Assembly (NCBI GenBank): GCA_041398225.1
Contig: JAWKVD010000030.1
Span: forward strand, 1 to 31,541
From: JAWKVD01 sp041398225
GTDB lineage: Bacteria > Pseudomonadota > Alphaproteobacteria > Caulobacterales > Hyphomonadaceae
Reading direction: 5' to 3'
DNA length: 31,541 bases
Position numbers and translations under genes: made by a program. Below the pieces are notes generated by a model. That model was not told the DNA's origin. It made no database searches and was given only the letters and a program-made list of their open reading frames with translations. Numbering within the stretch: position 1 is the first letter of the stretch; each line of letters opens with the position of its first letter. Below are positions 21,418 through 29,094 of this stretch, one piece after another.

Positions 21418-24144
21418 ATGAGCGATAGCAAAGATAACGAACCCAGAGGCCGCAAGCCGCTAACCGTCGCCCGGAAAGACTCCGGCATGGTGAAGCAGAG
21501 CTTCTCCCACGGCCGCTCGAAGCAGGTCGCCGTCGAGGTGAAGAAGAAGCGCGTGGTCGCTCCGCCCGGCGGACCGCCCAAGGTGGCGCGCCCGGCCGAG
21601 ACCGCCAAGCGCGCGGCCGCCAACCCGCTGGCCGCCGCCCAGGAGCAGGCCGCCAAGTCGGGCCTGTCGGAAGCCGAACTCAAGACGCGCCAGGCCGCGC
21701 TCGCCGCCGCCAAGGTCGAAGCCGAGAAACGCCGCGCCGAGATGGAGGCGATCGAGGCCGCCAACCGCCGCCGCGAGGAGGCCGCGCGCCGGATCGCCGA
21801 AGAGGAGCGCCGCCGGCAGGAAGAAGCCGCCGACATCGAACCCGATGAAGCGCCGGACGTGCGCACCGCCGCCGCGAGCGCGGCCGCCGTGCGCGAACGC
21901 GAACCCGCCGCCGCGCGCATCGCGCCGCGCCCGCGTCCCGACGCCGGTCCCGGCCGTCCGCGCAATCTCGATCACATGCGCGCGCCCGCGGAACGCAGCC
22001 CCCGTCCGGGCGGAAACCGTCCGAGCGGCGGACCCGGCGGACCGGGCGGCGCCCGCACGGGCGATCGTCCCGGCGGTCCCGGACCTCGCGGTCCGCGCCC
22101 CGGCGCCGAGGCCCCGCCTCCGGAGCCGCTGGAGCCGCTGGCCGAGCTTGGCGGACGCGTGAAGCGCGCCAAGTCGCTCGACGACGCCCTGACCGACAAC
22201 AAGCCGACCCAGCGTCCGCGCAACGAGGACCGCCGCTTCAAGGGCCGCCTCACCATCGCGCGCGCGGTGGAGGGCGATGAGGACCGTCAGCGTTCGCTGG
22301 CCTCGGTGCGGCGCTCGCGCGAACGCGAACGCGAACGGCGCATGCGCATGGCCGGCGGCGGACAGGCCGAGAAGGTGAAGCGCGAAGTCGTGCTGCCGGA
22401 GACGATCTCGGTCGCCGATCTCGCCAACCGGATGAGCGAACGTCTCGCCGACGTCGTGAAGTTCATGATGCAGCAGGGCGAGCTGGTGCGCGGCACCGAC
22501 ACGCTCGACGCCGACACGGCGCAGCTGATCGTCGAAGAGTTCGGCCACACGGTGAAACGGGTGGCGGAATCCGACGTCGAGATCGGCCTTGAAGGCGATG
22601 TCGACGACGAGTCGACGCTGAAGCCGCGTCCGCCGGTGGTCACGATCATGGGTCACGTCGACCACGGCAAGACGTCGCTTCTCGACGCGCTGCGCCAGAC
22701 CGACGTGGTCGCGGGCGAGGCCGGCGGCATCACCCAGCATATCGGCGCCTATCAGGTGAACCTGAAATCGGGCCAGAAGATCACCTTCCTCGACACGCCC
22801 GGCCACGCGGCCTTCTCCGCGATGCGCGCGCGCGGCGCCAACGCCACGGATATCGTGGTTCTGGTGGTCGCCGCCGACGACGGCGTGATGCCCCAGACGA
22901 TCGAGGCGATCCAGCACGCCAAGGCGGCGGGCGCGCCGATCATCGTGGCGGTCAACAAGATCGACAAGCACGAGGCCAATCCGCAGAAAGTGCTCAACGA
23001 CCTGCTGCAATACGACGTGCAGGTCGAGGCGTTCGGCGGCGACACGCAGGCGATCGAGGTTTCGGCGGTCAAGAAGACCGGTCTCGACAACCTCACCGAA
23101 GCGATCTCGGTGCAGGCCGAACTGATGGAGCTGAAGGCCAATCCGGACCGCAGCGCCGACGGCGTGGTGATCGAATCGCAGATCGACAAGGGTCGCGGCC
23201 CGGTGGCCACGGTTCTGGTCCAGCGCGGCACGCTGAAGCGCGGCGACATCGTCGTGGCCGGCGGCCAGTGGGGCAAGGTGAAAGCGCTGAACAACGAGCG
23301 CGGCCAGCAGCTCAAGGAGGCTCTGCCTTCGACGCCGGTGGAGATCCTCGGTCTCGACGGCGCGCCCGATCCGGGCGACCAGTTCGTGGTGGTGGATTCG
23401 GAATCGCGCGCCCGCGAGATCACCGATTACCGGAACCGCACGCGCCGCAACAAGGCGAGCGTCGGCGGCGCCCGCGCGTCGCTGGAGCAGATGCTGTCGC
23501 GTCTGAAGGAAGGCGCCGGCGCGGTGGCGCAGGAAGCCTCGTTCATCATCAAGGGCGACGTGCAGGGCTCGGTCGAGGCGATCGTGCAATCGCTCGAGAA
23601 GCTGTCGACCGACGAGGTCAAGGCGCGCATCGTTCTGGGCGCGGCCGGCGGCATTTCGGAAAGCGACGTGCAGCTGGCGATCACCGCCAATGCGCCGATC
23701 ATCGCGTTCAACGTCCGCGCCAACAAGCAGGCGCGCGATCTGGCCGAGCGCGAGGGCGTGGAGATCCGCTACTATTCGGTGATCTACGATCTGATCAACG
23801 ACGTGAAGGACACGCTCTCGGGCATGCTCGCCCCGGAGAAACGCGAGACCTTCCTCGGCTACGCCGAGATCCTGCAGGTGTTCAACATCTCCAAGGTCGG
23901 CAAGGTCGCGGGCTGCCGGATCTCCGAAGGCGTGGTCAAGCGCGGCTGCGGCGTGCGCCTGCTGCGCGACAATGTGGTGATCCACGAGGGCATGCTCTCC
24001 ACCCTGAAACGCTTCAAGGACGAGGTTCCGGAAGTGAAGCAGGGCATGGAATGCGGCATGGCGTTCGAGAACTACCAGGACATTCGCGAGGGCGACCAGA
24101 TCGAATGCTTCCAGGTGGAGATGATCGAACGCCGCCTCGAATAG
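21418..24144 (+). CDS. infB: Translation initiation factor IF-2
   Basis: A 908-residue GTPase that places initiator tRNA on the 30S subunit. The N-terminus (MSDSKDNEPRGRKPL...MVKQSFSHGRSK) matches alphaproteobacterial IF-2. Residues about 40-230 form a long charged and Pro/Gly/Arg-rich region with coiled-coil-like Glu/Arg runs, then the IF2-N domain (VSVADLANRMSERLADVVKFMMQQGE). G-domain motifs: GHVDHGKTS (from 412), DTPGHAAF (from 459), NKIDK (513). Domain II-IV follow with GRGPVATVLVQRGTLKRGD, SFIIKGDVQGSVEAI and the C-terminal KVGKVAGCRISEGVVKRG. No Shine-Dalgarno is evident before ATG 21418, but the start matches homologues. The gene ends at a terminator. Certain identity. Confidence 0.98.
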   Translation: MSDSKDNEPRGRKPLTVARKDSGMVKQSFSHGRSKQVAVEVKKKRVVAPPGGPPKVARPAETAKRAAANPLAAAQEQAAKSGLSEAELKTRQAALAAAKVEAEKRRAEMEAIEAANRRREEAARRIAEEERRRQEEAADIEPDEAPDVRTAAASAAAVREREPAAARIAPRPRPDAGPGRPRNLDHMRAPAERSPRPGGNRPSGGPGGPGGARTGDRPGGPGPRGPRPGAEAPPPEPLEPLAELGGRVKRAKSLDDALTDNKPTQRPRNEDRRFKGRLTIARAVEGDEDRQRSLASVRRSRERERERRMRMAGGGQAEKVKREVVLPETISVADLANRMSERLADVVKFMMQQGELVRGTDTLDADTAQLIVEEFGHTVKRVAESDVEIGLEGDVDDESTLKPRPPVVTIMGHVDHGKTSLLDALRQTDVVAGEAGGITQHIGAYQVNLKSGQKITFLDTPGHAAFSAMRARGANATDIVVLVVAADDGVMPQTIEAIQHAKAAGAPIIVAVNKIDKHEANPQKVLNDLLQYDVQVEAFGGDTQAIEVSAVKKTGLDNLTEAISVQAELMELKANPDRSADGVVIESQIDKGRGPVATVLVQRGTLKRGDIVVAGGQWGKVKALNNERGQQLKEALPSTPVEILGLDGAPDPGDQFVVVDSESRAREITDYRNRTRRNKASVGGARASLEQMLSRLKEGAGAVAQEASFIIKGDVQGSVEAIVQSLEKLSTDEVKARIVLGAAGGISESDVQLAITANAPIIAFNVRANKQARDLAEREGVEIRYYSVIYDLINDVKDTLSGMLAPEKRETFLGYAEILQVFNISKVGKVAGCRISEGVVKRGCGVRLLRDNVVIHEGMLSTLKRFKDEVPEVKQGMECGMAFENYQDIREGDQIECFQVEMIERRLE

Positions 24145-24169
24145 TCCGCGCGACAGCGCAAAACGATCG

Positions 24170-24202
24170 ACCCGGCCGTTCGAACAGAGCGGTCGGGTTT
24201 TT
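24170..24202 (+). terminator. Rho-independent terminator after infB
   Basis: ACCCGGCCGT (24170-24179) pairs with GCGGTCGGGT (24189-24198), 10 bp with two G-U, 9-nt loop, ending in five T (24198-24202). It begins 26 bp after the infB stop and closes the operon here. Confidence 0.88.
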
Positions 24203-24386
24203 CGTGTCCAGTTGCAGCGGAGGCGGCCGGGGCGGCTGGCGAGGGCGAGGGGGATCGGCCCCGATTGGGACGGTCATTGCCGGGTATTCGCGGCCGATTT
24301 CATCTTCCATTCACCTCATGTTGGGGTTTGGCGGGTCTAGATTCGTCTCCCGACGGCGCGCCAACCTGCGGCAAGAGGAGATGGGG

Positions 24387-24888
24387 ATGCTCCACAAACT
24401 CTCACTGCTGATGACCGGCCTCATCCTGATGATGGGCGTGGCGTGGCTGGCGATCGAACGCTTCACGGTGAACCGCCCGGTCGCGGAGGCCGCCGTTTCA
24501 ACGCCGGATCTGGATGGCGAGACCGGCGAGAAGACGCTGCGCGAGGCGGTGATCGAAGCGGCCGCCGATGCGGCGGTGGCGCGCGCGGCGGAGGAGATCG
24601 GCCTCGATCTCGACGCGAAACCCTTCAGCGGCCGCCAAGACGGTCGAGAAGACAGCTTCCGGCGCGCAGCCGATTCCGGTGAGCGCCAGGAGCGAGGCCA
24701 AGCCCGCGCCGAAGTCCGCGCCCAAGGCCGCGCCCAAGCCCACGCCGAAGTCCGAAACCAAAGCTGCTCCCAAGCCTGCGCCCAAACCCGTCGCCGCCGC
24801 GCCCGTGGCGAAGCCGGAAGCGCCCGCGCCTGAAGCGCCGGCGCCGAAGCCGACCTCCATCGACGACCTGATCGATCGCGTGCAATAG
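24387..24888 (+). pseudogene. Membrane-anchored Pro/Ala/Lys-rich protein, frame broken once
   Basis: ATG 24387 (ribosome site AGAGGAG, 6 bp) begins MLHKLSLLMTGLILMMGVAWLAIERF, a single N-terminal membrane helix, then an acidic/alanine segment (ADAAVARAAEEIGLDLDAKPF). After about 24626 the sensible reading continues in the +1 frame: AAKTVEKTASG, then a long PAK-type repeat (KPAPKSAPKAAPKPTPK) and the end SIDDLIDRVQ at 24888. The original frame instead turns into Arg/Gln-rich nonsense and stops at 24833. One extra base near TTCAGCGG (24624-24631) would explain it. The architecture, a short cytoplasmic end, one helix and a stiff periplasmic Pro/Lys-rich arm, recalls TonB/TolA-like linkers, but there is no diagnostic C-terminal domain. 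A sequencing error or a true pseudogene cannot be told apart here. Confidence 0.6.
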
Positions 24889-24935
24889 ACGCCGGACGGC
24901 CGCCGACCCCGGCGGCCGGCACGCGGACGGATCGC

Positions 24936-25402
24936 ATGGCCAAGGTCACGCCGGCGACGCGGGCGCTCGACGCTCTGGGCGTCGCCTACCAGTTCACACC
25001 TATGACTACGAAGCCGGCCCGGATGTCGGCGGACGCGCCGCCGCCGCGCTCGGCGTCGAGCCTGAGCGCGTGCTGAAGACGCTGATGGTGAAGGTCGACG
25101 GCAAGCCGCATTGCGTGGTCACGCCCTCGGACGGCGAGGTGTCGATGAAGAAGGTGGCGGCGGCGTTCGGCGGCAAGTCGGCCGCGATGATGCCGGTTCC
25201 CGAAGCCGAGAAGGTCACCGGATACAAGGTCGGCGGCATCAGCCCGTTCGGCCAGCGCAAGGCGTCGTCATCGGTCGTCAATGCGCGGGCGATGAGCCAT
25301 GAGACGATTTTCTGCAATGGCGGGGGCAGGGGCCTGCAGGTGCAGCTTTCGCCCCAGGAGCTGGCGGCGGCGCTGGGCGCGGAGATCGCCGAGATCGACT
25401 GA
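24936..25402 (+). pseudogene. ybaK: YbaK/ProX-type Cys-tRNA(Pro) deacylase, frame broken once
   Basis: The protein is a small trans-editing deacylase of the YbaK family, which removes mischarged Cys from tRNA(Pro). ATG 24936 reads MAKVTPATRALDALGVAYQF, then the family sequence resumes one base back, in another frame, as HTYDYEAGPDVGGRAAAALG from 24995, with VEPERVLKTLMVKVDGKPH, MKKVAAAFGGKSAAM, AEKVTGYKVGGISPFGQRK and GRGLQVQLSPQEL. The conserved Lys of KTLM and the GGISPFGQ block are present. A single missing base near TTCACACC (24993-25000) would restore a protein of about 155 residues, the normal size. Read strictly, translation ends early in a short nonsense tail. The gene is 47 bp after the preceding broken gene. 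Family identification is strong; whether it is functional depends on the base call. Confidence 0.82.
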
Positions 25403-25516
25403 GGCGTCGGGCGCGCGAGCGGGTGTTCCGGGGTGCGGTCGACGCGCGAGGACGGGGCCGTTAAGGTCCGCTCCGGCGGACGGTCCGGAGAGGCCGCCTC
25501 GTACCGGGAGGAACCG

Positions 25517-27670
25517 ATGTTCAAGACGTTTTCAAGAAGCGGCGCGACGGCCTGTGCGCTGGCGGCGCTGGCGATCGGGCTGGGCGGGTGCGCGGGCGGC
25601 GTGTCGGAGGAGACGCGGGCCGCCGAAGCGGTTGCGCCCGAGGCGGCGGCGGTCGTCGGCGCGCTCGGCCTGAAGGCGGTTTCGGCGCGGCCGGATCTGG
25701 TGTCCGGCGGCGACGTTCTGGTCGAGGTGACGGCTTCGGAGGGCGCGCGGATCGCCGATGTCGAGGTGTTCGCGAACGGCCAGGCGATCGGAGCGCCGCT
25801 GCGCCGCGATCCGGCCGGCGAGGATTTCCAGGTTCTGGTGTCGGGCCTGCGCGACGGGGCGAACGTGATCGAGGCCAGGACGGCGGCGGGCGCCTCGGCG
25901 AGGCTCAACGTGGTCAATCACCCGATCGCCGGACCGATCCTGTCCGGTCCGCACATGACGCCCTATGAGTGCCGCACGGAGGCCTCGGGATTGGGGCCGG
26001 CGACCGACGCCGACTGTTCGGCGCCGACGCGCTATGACTGGTTCTTCAAGGGCGAGGACGGGGTCTTCCATCCGCTGGAGAACCCCAAGCTGCAGCAGGC
26101 CGAGATCGCGCGCACCACGACGATCGACGGACGCACCGTGCCCTATATCGTGCGGGTGGAGAGCGGGGTCATCAACCGCGCGATCTATCGCATCGCGATG
26201 CTGGACGATCCGACGACGCCGAACACGACGCGCAATGAAGGCTGGAACGACCGGCTTGCGATCACGTTCGGGGGCGGGTGCGGCACCAATTACAATCAGG
26301 GATCGAACACGGCGGATTCGGCGCTCAACGATCTTTTTCTTTCGCGCGGCTTCGCCTTCATGAACTCGACCGAGCTGGTGAACCAGCTGCACTGCAACGG
26401 CGTGCTGCAGGGCGAGACGACGATGATGCTGAAGGAGCATTTCGTCGAAACCTACGGCGTTCCGAAATGGACGGTGGGCGTCGGCGGATCGGGCGGGGCG
26501 ATCCAGCAATTGCTGATCACCGAGATGTATCCGGGCGTTCTGGACGGTCTGCAGCCTTCGGTCTCGTTCCCGGATTCGGCTCTGCACACGCCCGATTGCG
26601 GCCTGATGCAGAACTTCTTCAAATCGCCGGACGCGGCGGGCTGGACGGATGAGCAGAAGACGGCGGTGACGGGGTTTTACGGAACCACCTGCGCCTCGTG
26701 GGCGCGCTCGTTCGTGCCGGTGGTCGATGCGACCAACAAGAAGGGCTGCGGGCTTTCGGACCTCAGCCTCGTCTATGACCGCAAGACCAATCCGAAAGGC
26801 GCGCGCTGCACCATCCAGGACCTGCGCGTGAACATTTATGGCCGCGATCCGAAGACCGGGTTCGCGCGCAAGCCGGACGACAATGTGGGCCTGCAATACG
26901 GCCTTAAGGCGCTGAACGCGGGCACGATCTCGGTCGACCAGTTCCTGACGCTCAATGAGAAGATCGGCGGCAACGACGTCGATGGCGCGTTCCGGGCCGA
27001 GCGCAGCGTCGGCGATCCCGAGGCGATCCGCGCGGTCTATGCGTCCGGCACGATGAATACGGGCGGCGGCGGTCTCGCCAATGTGCCGATCATCAACTTC
27101 CGGGCCTATTCGGACACCGCCAACGACATCCATTCGCGCGAGCGCGACCTGACGATCCGGGCGCGGCTGGAGAACGCCAATGGCGACGCCGACAATCAGG
27201 TGATCTGGGTCGCCGGGCCGCGCGGCCGGCCGGGAACGCCGGAAGCCGCCAACGCGGTCGACCTGCCGGCGCTGGTGCTGAACGCGATGACGAAATGGCT
27301 GGATGCGATGGCGGCCGATCCCGCGCCGCTGAGCCACGCCAAGGTGGTGAAGCACAAGCCGTCCGAAGCGGTCGACGGGTATTTCGACGCGCAGAAGACG
27401 TTCCATGCCGAGCGTGCGAGCTGGGACAACTCAACGGCGTTCAACAAGACCTATCCGGTGCATCTCGAGCCGCGTCTGGTCGCCGGGGCGCCGCCCGCCA
27501 ACGACATCATGAAATGCCAGCTGAAGCCGGTGGACATGGCCGACTACAAGGCGACGTTCAGCGCGGCGCAGACGGCGCGACTGAAAGCCGTGTTCCCGGA
27601 CGGGGTGTGCGACTGGTCGAAGCCGGGCGTCGATTACTCGCTGATCAAGGCGACCTATCAGAAGTACTGA
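25517..27670 (+). CDS. Large lipoprotein, DUF6351-like, possible alpha/beta-hydrolase
   Basis: A 717-residue exported protein. ATG 25517 follows GGAGG by 5 bp; MFKTFSRSGATACALAALAI continues to lipobox LGGC (Cys24). An N-terminal beta domain (residues about 50-140: SARPDLVSGGDVLVEVTASEGARIADVEVFANGQ) looks immunoglobulin-like. The main part contains WNDRLAITFGGGCGTNYNQG, and VGVGGSGGAIQQLLI with Ser325 in a G-x-S-G-G context, a nucleophile-elbow-like motif, then VSFPDSALHTPDCGL, with many Cys for disulfides. I believe it belongs to the family annotated DUF6351, whose biochemistry is not settled; esterase or tannase-like activity is a guess. It stands alone, 9 bp from the stop of the convergent hydrolase gene. 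Confidence 0.75.
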   Translation: MFKTFSRSGATACALAALAIGLGGCAGGVSEETRAAEAVAPEAAAVVGALGLKAVSARPDLVSGGDVLVEVTASEGARIADVEVFANGQAIGAPLRRDPAGEDFQVLVSGLRDGANVIEARTAAGASARLNVVNHPIAGPILSGPHMTPYECRTEASGLGPATDADCSAPTRYDWFFKGEDGVFHPLENPKLQQAEIARTTTIDGRTVPYIVRVESGVINRAIYRIAMLDDPTTPNTTRNEGWNDRLAITFGGGCGTNYNQGSNTADSALNDLFLSRGFAFMNSTELVNQLHCNGVLQGETTMMLKEHFVETYGVPKWTVGVGGSGGAIQQLLITEMYPGVLDGLQPSVSFPDSALHTPDCGLMQNFFKSPDAAGWTDEQKTAVTGFYGTTCASWARSFVPVVDATNKKGCGLSDLSLVYDRKTNPKGARCTIQDLRVNIYGRDPKTGFARKPDDNVGLQYGLKALNAGTISVDQFLTLNEKIGGNDVDGAFRAERSVGDPEAIRAVYASGTMNTGGGGLANVPIINFRAYSDTANDIHSRERDLTIRARLENANGDADNQVIWVAGPRGRPGTPEAANAVDLPALVLNAMTKWLDAMAADPAPLSHAKVVKHKPSEAVDGYFDAQKTFHAERASWDNSTAFNKTYPVHLEPRLVAGAPPANDIMKCQLKPVDMADYKATFSAAQTARLKAVFPDGVCDWSKPGVDYSLIKATYQKY

Positions 27671-27679
27671 GCTTCGTTT

Positions 27680-28735
27680 TCACTTCGCCGGGGCGCGGGC
27701 CGGCGCGCTAGGGCGTTCGGCGATGAAGCCGGCGATGGCCTCGACGATCTCGGGCGCCACCGGCAGGTCGGGATCGGAATAGGTCGCGATGTTGGCGGCG
27801 CGATCGGCGGGCGCGTGCTTGAGCACGTGGTTGACGCCTTCGATCAGGGCGAGGCGGGCTTTCGGCGCGGCGGCGAGCAGCCGGGCGTCCTGCTCGCCGG
27901 TCTGGATGTCGGTCAGGCCCTGGACGACGAGCGTCGGCCGGTCGGCCTTTACGACCAGCGCGGCGGGATCGACCGCGAACTCCGAGATCAGGAAGTCCTG
28001 CACGTCGGCGTGGAACAGGCCGAGCAGGGCGGGGTGGAGCGTCGCGGGATCGACATGACGGCCCGCCTCCAGCTCGGCGATCGCGTGCAGAGCCTGATCG
28101 AGCAGCGGCGCGTTGGCGGGGTTGGCCCGAAGCTGTTCGCGCAGCACGTCGCCAAGCCTGCGGCCGGCGCCGGAGACGAGGATCAGTCCGCAGACGTCGC
28201 TGCGACCGACGGCGGCGGCGGAGACCATCATCGCGCCTTCGCTGTGGCCCATCAGCCAGATGCAGGGCGCGTCGGTTTCGGAGCGGATCTGGTCGATCCA
28301 GGCGCGGTAATCGTTTGCGTAGATATCCACCGTAACCGCGTTGGGATCGCCCGCCGCCGCGCTGGAGAACAGGCCGCGCTTGTCGACGCGAACCGTGGTG
28401 ATCCCGCGCTCGGCGAGGGCCTCGGCAAGTTTGCGGTAGGTCGCGGCGCGGATGAAGGACGGGTTGTTTCCGTCCCGGTCGGTGGGGCCCGAGCCGGGCA
28501 CGATCAGCACGATCGGCGCGGCTTCTCCGGCGTCGAGATAAAGACCGTGGAGATCGCCGGCGGCGATGTCGGTTTCGGGGTAAGCGGTCGTTTGATTGTC
28601 CGGGTTCGGCGCGGCCGGAGCGGGTTCGGCGTCCGCCGGGGGCGTATCGGGATCTTGCGGCCGCATCAGGTAGAGCGCCGCGCCGCCCGCGAGGACGGCG
28701 ATCAAGGCTATGGCCGCGATCCATCTGAGCGGCAT
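27680..28735 (-). CDS. Alpha/beta-hydrolase with N-terminal membrane anchor
   Basis: A 351-residue hydrolase. An N-terminal hydrophobic helix (PLRWIAAIALIAVLAGGAALYLM) followed by a Pro/Ala/Asp-rich linker (residues 27-50) anchors it in the inner membrane, facing the periplasm. The fold motifs are IVLIVPGSGPTDRDGNN (oxyanion region), VDKRGLFSS, nucleophile elbow GHSEGA (Ser165), LTDIQTGEQDA (Asp276) and GVNHVLK (His303): a complete Ser-Asp-His triad, as in the esterase-like family with the PGSGPTDRDGN block. The substrate is unknown. It is five bases downstream of the small two-helix membrane-protein gene, clearly one operon, and this operon is divergent from the SPFH/RHH genes. Start ATG 28735 lacks a good ribosome site, suggesting coupling to the upstream gene. 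Confidence 0.9.
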   Translation of the reverse strand: MPLRWIAAIALIAVLAGGAALYLMRPQDPDTPPADAEPAPAAPNPDNQTTAYPETDIAAGDLHGLYLDAGEAAPIVLIVPGSGPTDRDGNNPSFIRAATYRKLAEALAERGITTVRVDKRGLFSSAAAGDPNAVTVDIYANDYRAWIDQIRSETDAPCIWLMGHSEGAMMVSAAAVGRSDVCGLILVSGAGRRLGDVLREQLRANPANAPLLDQALHAIAELEAGRHVDPATLHPALLGLFHADVQDFLISEFAVDPAALVVKADRPTLVVQGLTDIQTGEQDARLLAAAPKARLALIEGVNHVLKHAPADRAANIATYSDPDLPVAPEIVEAIAGFIAERPSAPARAPAK

Positions 28736-28740
28736 GGCGG

Positions 28741-28998
28741 CTAGCGCACCAGCATGGACAGCGCGCCGCCCAGCGCCAGAAAGCCGAGCGAAACGGCCGC
28801 GACCGCAGCGACGGGCGTGTCGGCGCCGCCAATTCGGCGCGCGATGCGAACGAGCGACATGCCGGGGCCGAAGCGCAGCGGCGACCGGGCTCGCCGGTTC
28901 GCTTCTCCGTGCGCGTGCTGGTCAGGCGCGTTCAGGCCGCGCGCAAGCAGGAGGCTCATGACGGCCAGCGCGGCGGCGGCGATCCATCCGATCATCAT
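28741..28998 (-). CDS. Small two-helix membrane protein, 85 residues
   Basis: MMIGWIAAAALAVMSLLLARGL forms the first membrane helix and VAAVAAVSLGFLALGGALSMLV the second, with a basic 35-residue loop (HAHGEANRRARSPLRFGPG) between them. ATG 28998 has a very good ribosome site (AGGAG, 8 bp). No family is recognised. It is the first secure gene of the minus-strand operon that includes the alpha/beta-hydrolase and begins only 54 bp from the 28-bp palindrome shared with the SPFH gene. Because it is small, hydrophobic and co-transcribed, a role as a membrane partner of the hydrolase or SPFH protein is plausible, but this is inference. Confidence 0.78.
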   Translation of the reverse strand: MMIGWIAAAALAVMSLLLARGLNAPDQHAHGEANRRARSPLRFGPGMSLVRIARRIGGADTPVAAVAAVSLGFLALGGALSMLVR

Positions 28999-29084
28999 TC
29001 TGCGATCTCCTGTTCAATATCGCCGATCCTGATCTTGACGAGACGGGGAGTCAACATCAAAGTGATATCACTTTGATGTTTCAT
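28995..29084 (-). CDS. Possible 29-residue upstream peptide overlapping the palindrome
   Basis: On the minus strand, ATG 29084 begins MKHQSDITLMLTPRLVKIRI and runs 29 codons to a TGA that overlaps the ATG of the 85-residue gene (ATGA). A second Met, 10 codons in, gives 20 residues. The frame passes through the 28-bp palindrome, whose protein-level reading is HQSDITLM. No Shine-Dalgarno precedes either Met. The coupling junction makes a short translated leader possible, but a start this close to the likely promoter is doubtful, so confidence is low. Confidence 0.25.
   Translation of the reverse strand: MKHQSDITLMLTPRLVKIRIGDIEQEIAE
29053..29080. promoter_or_regulatory. Perfect 28-bp palindrome, candidate operator
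   Basis: The 28 bases are exactly self-complementary, centred between 29066 and 29067; the central 16 are AAAGTGATATCACTTT. It contains four ATCA/TGAT half-sites (29056-29059, 29063-29066, 29067-29070, 29074-29077). It is AT-rich in a GC-rich region and lies in the divergent spacer, 14 bp before the SPFH start. The ribbon-helix-helix protein encoded two genes downstream is the natural candidate to bind it. Confidence 0.85.
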
Positions 29085-29094
29085 GGAGAGACGG

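Noticed and set aside
21460..23985. 841-codon frame antisense to infB
   Set aside because: It arises from the GC-rich third positions of infB; IF-2 identity on the plus strand is certain and the antisense product is His/Arg/Gly-rich without domains.
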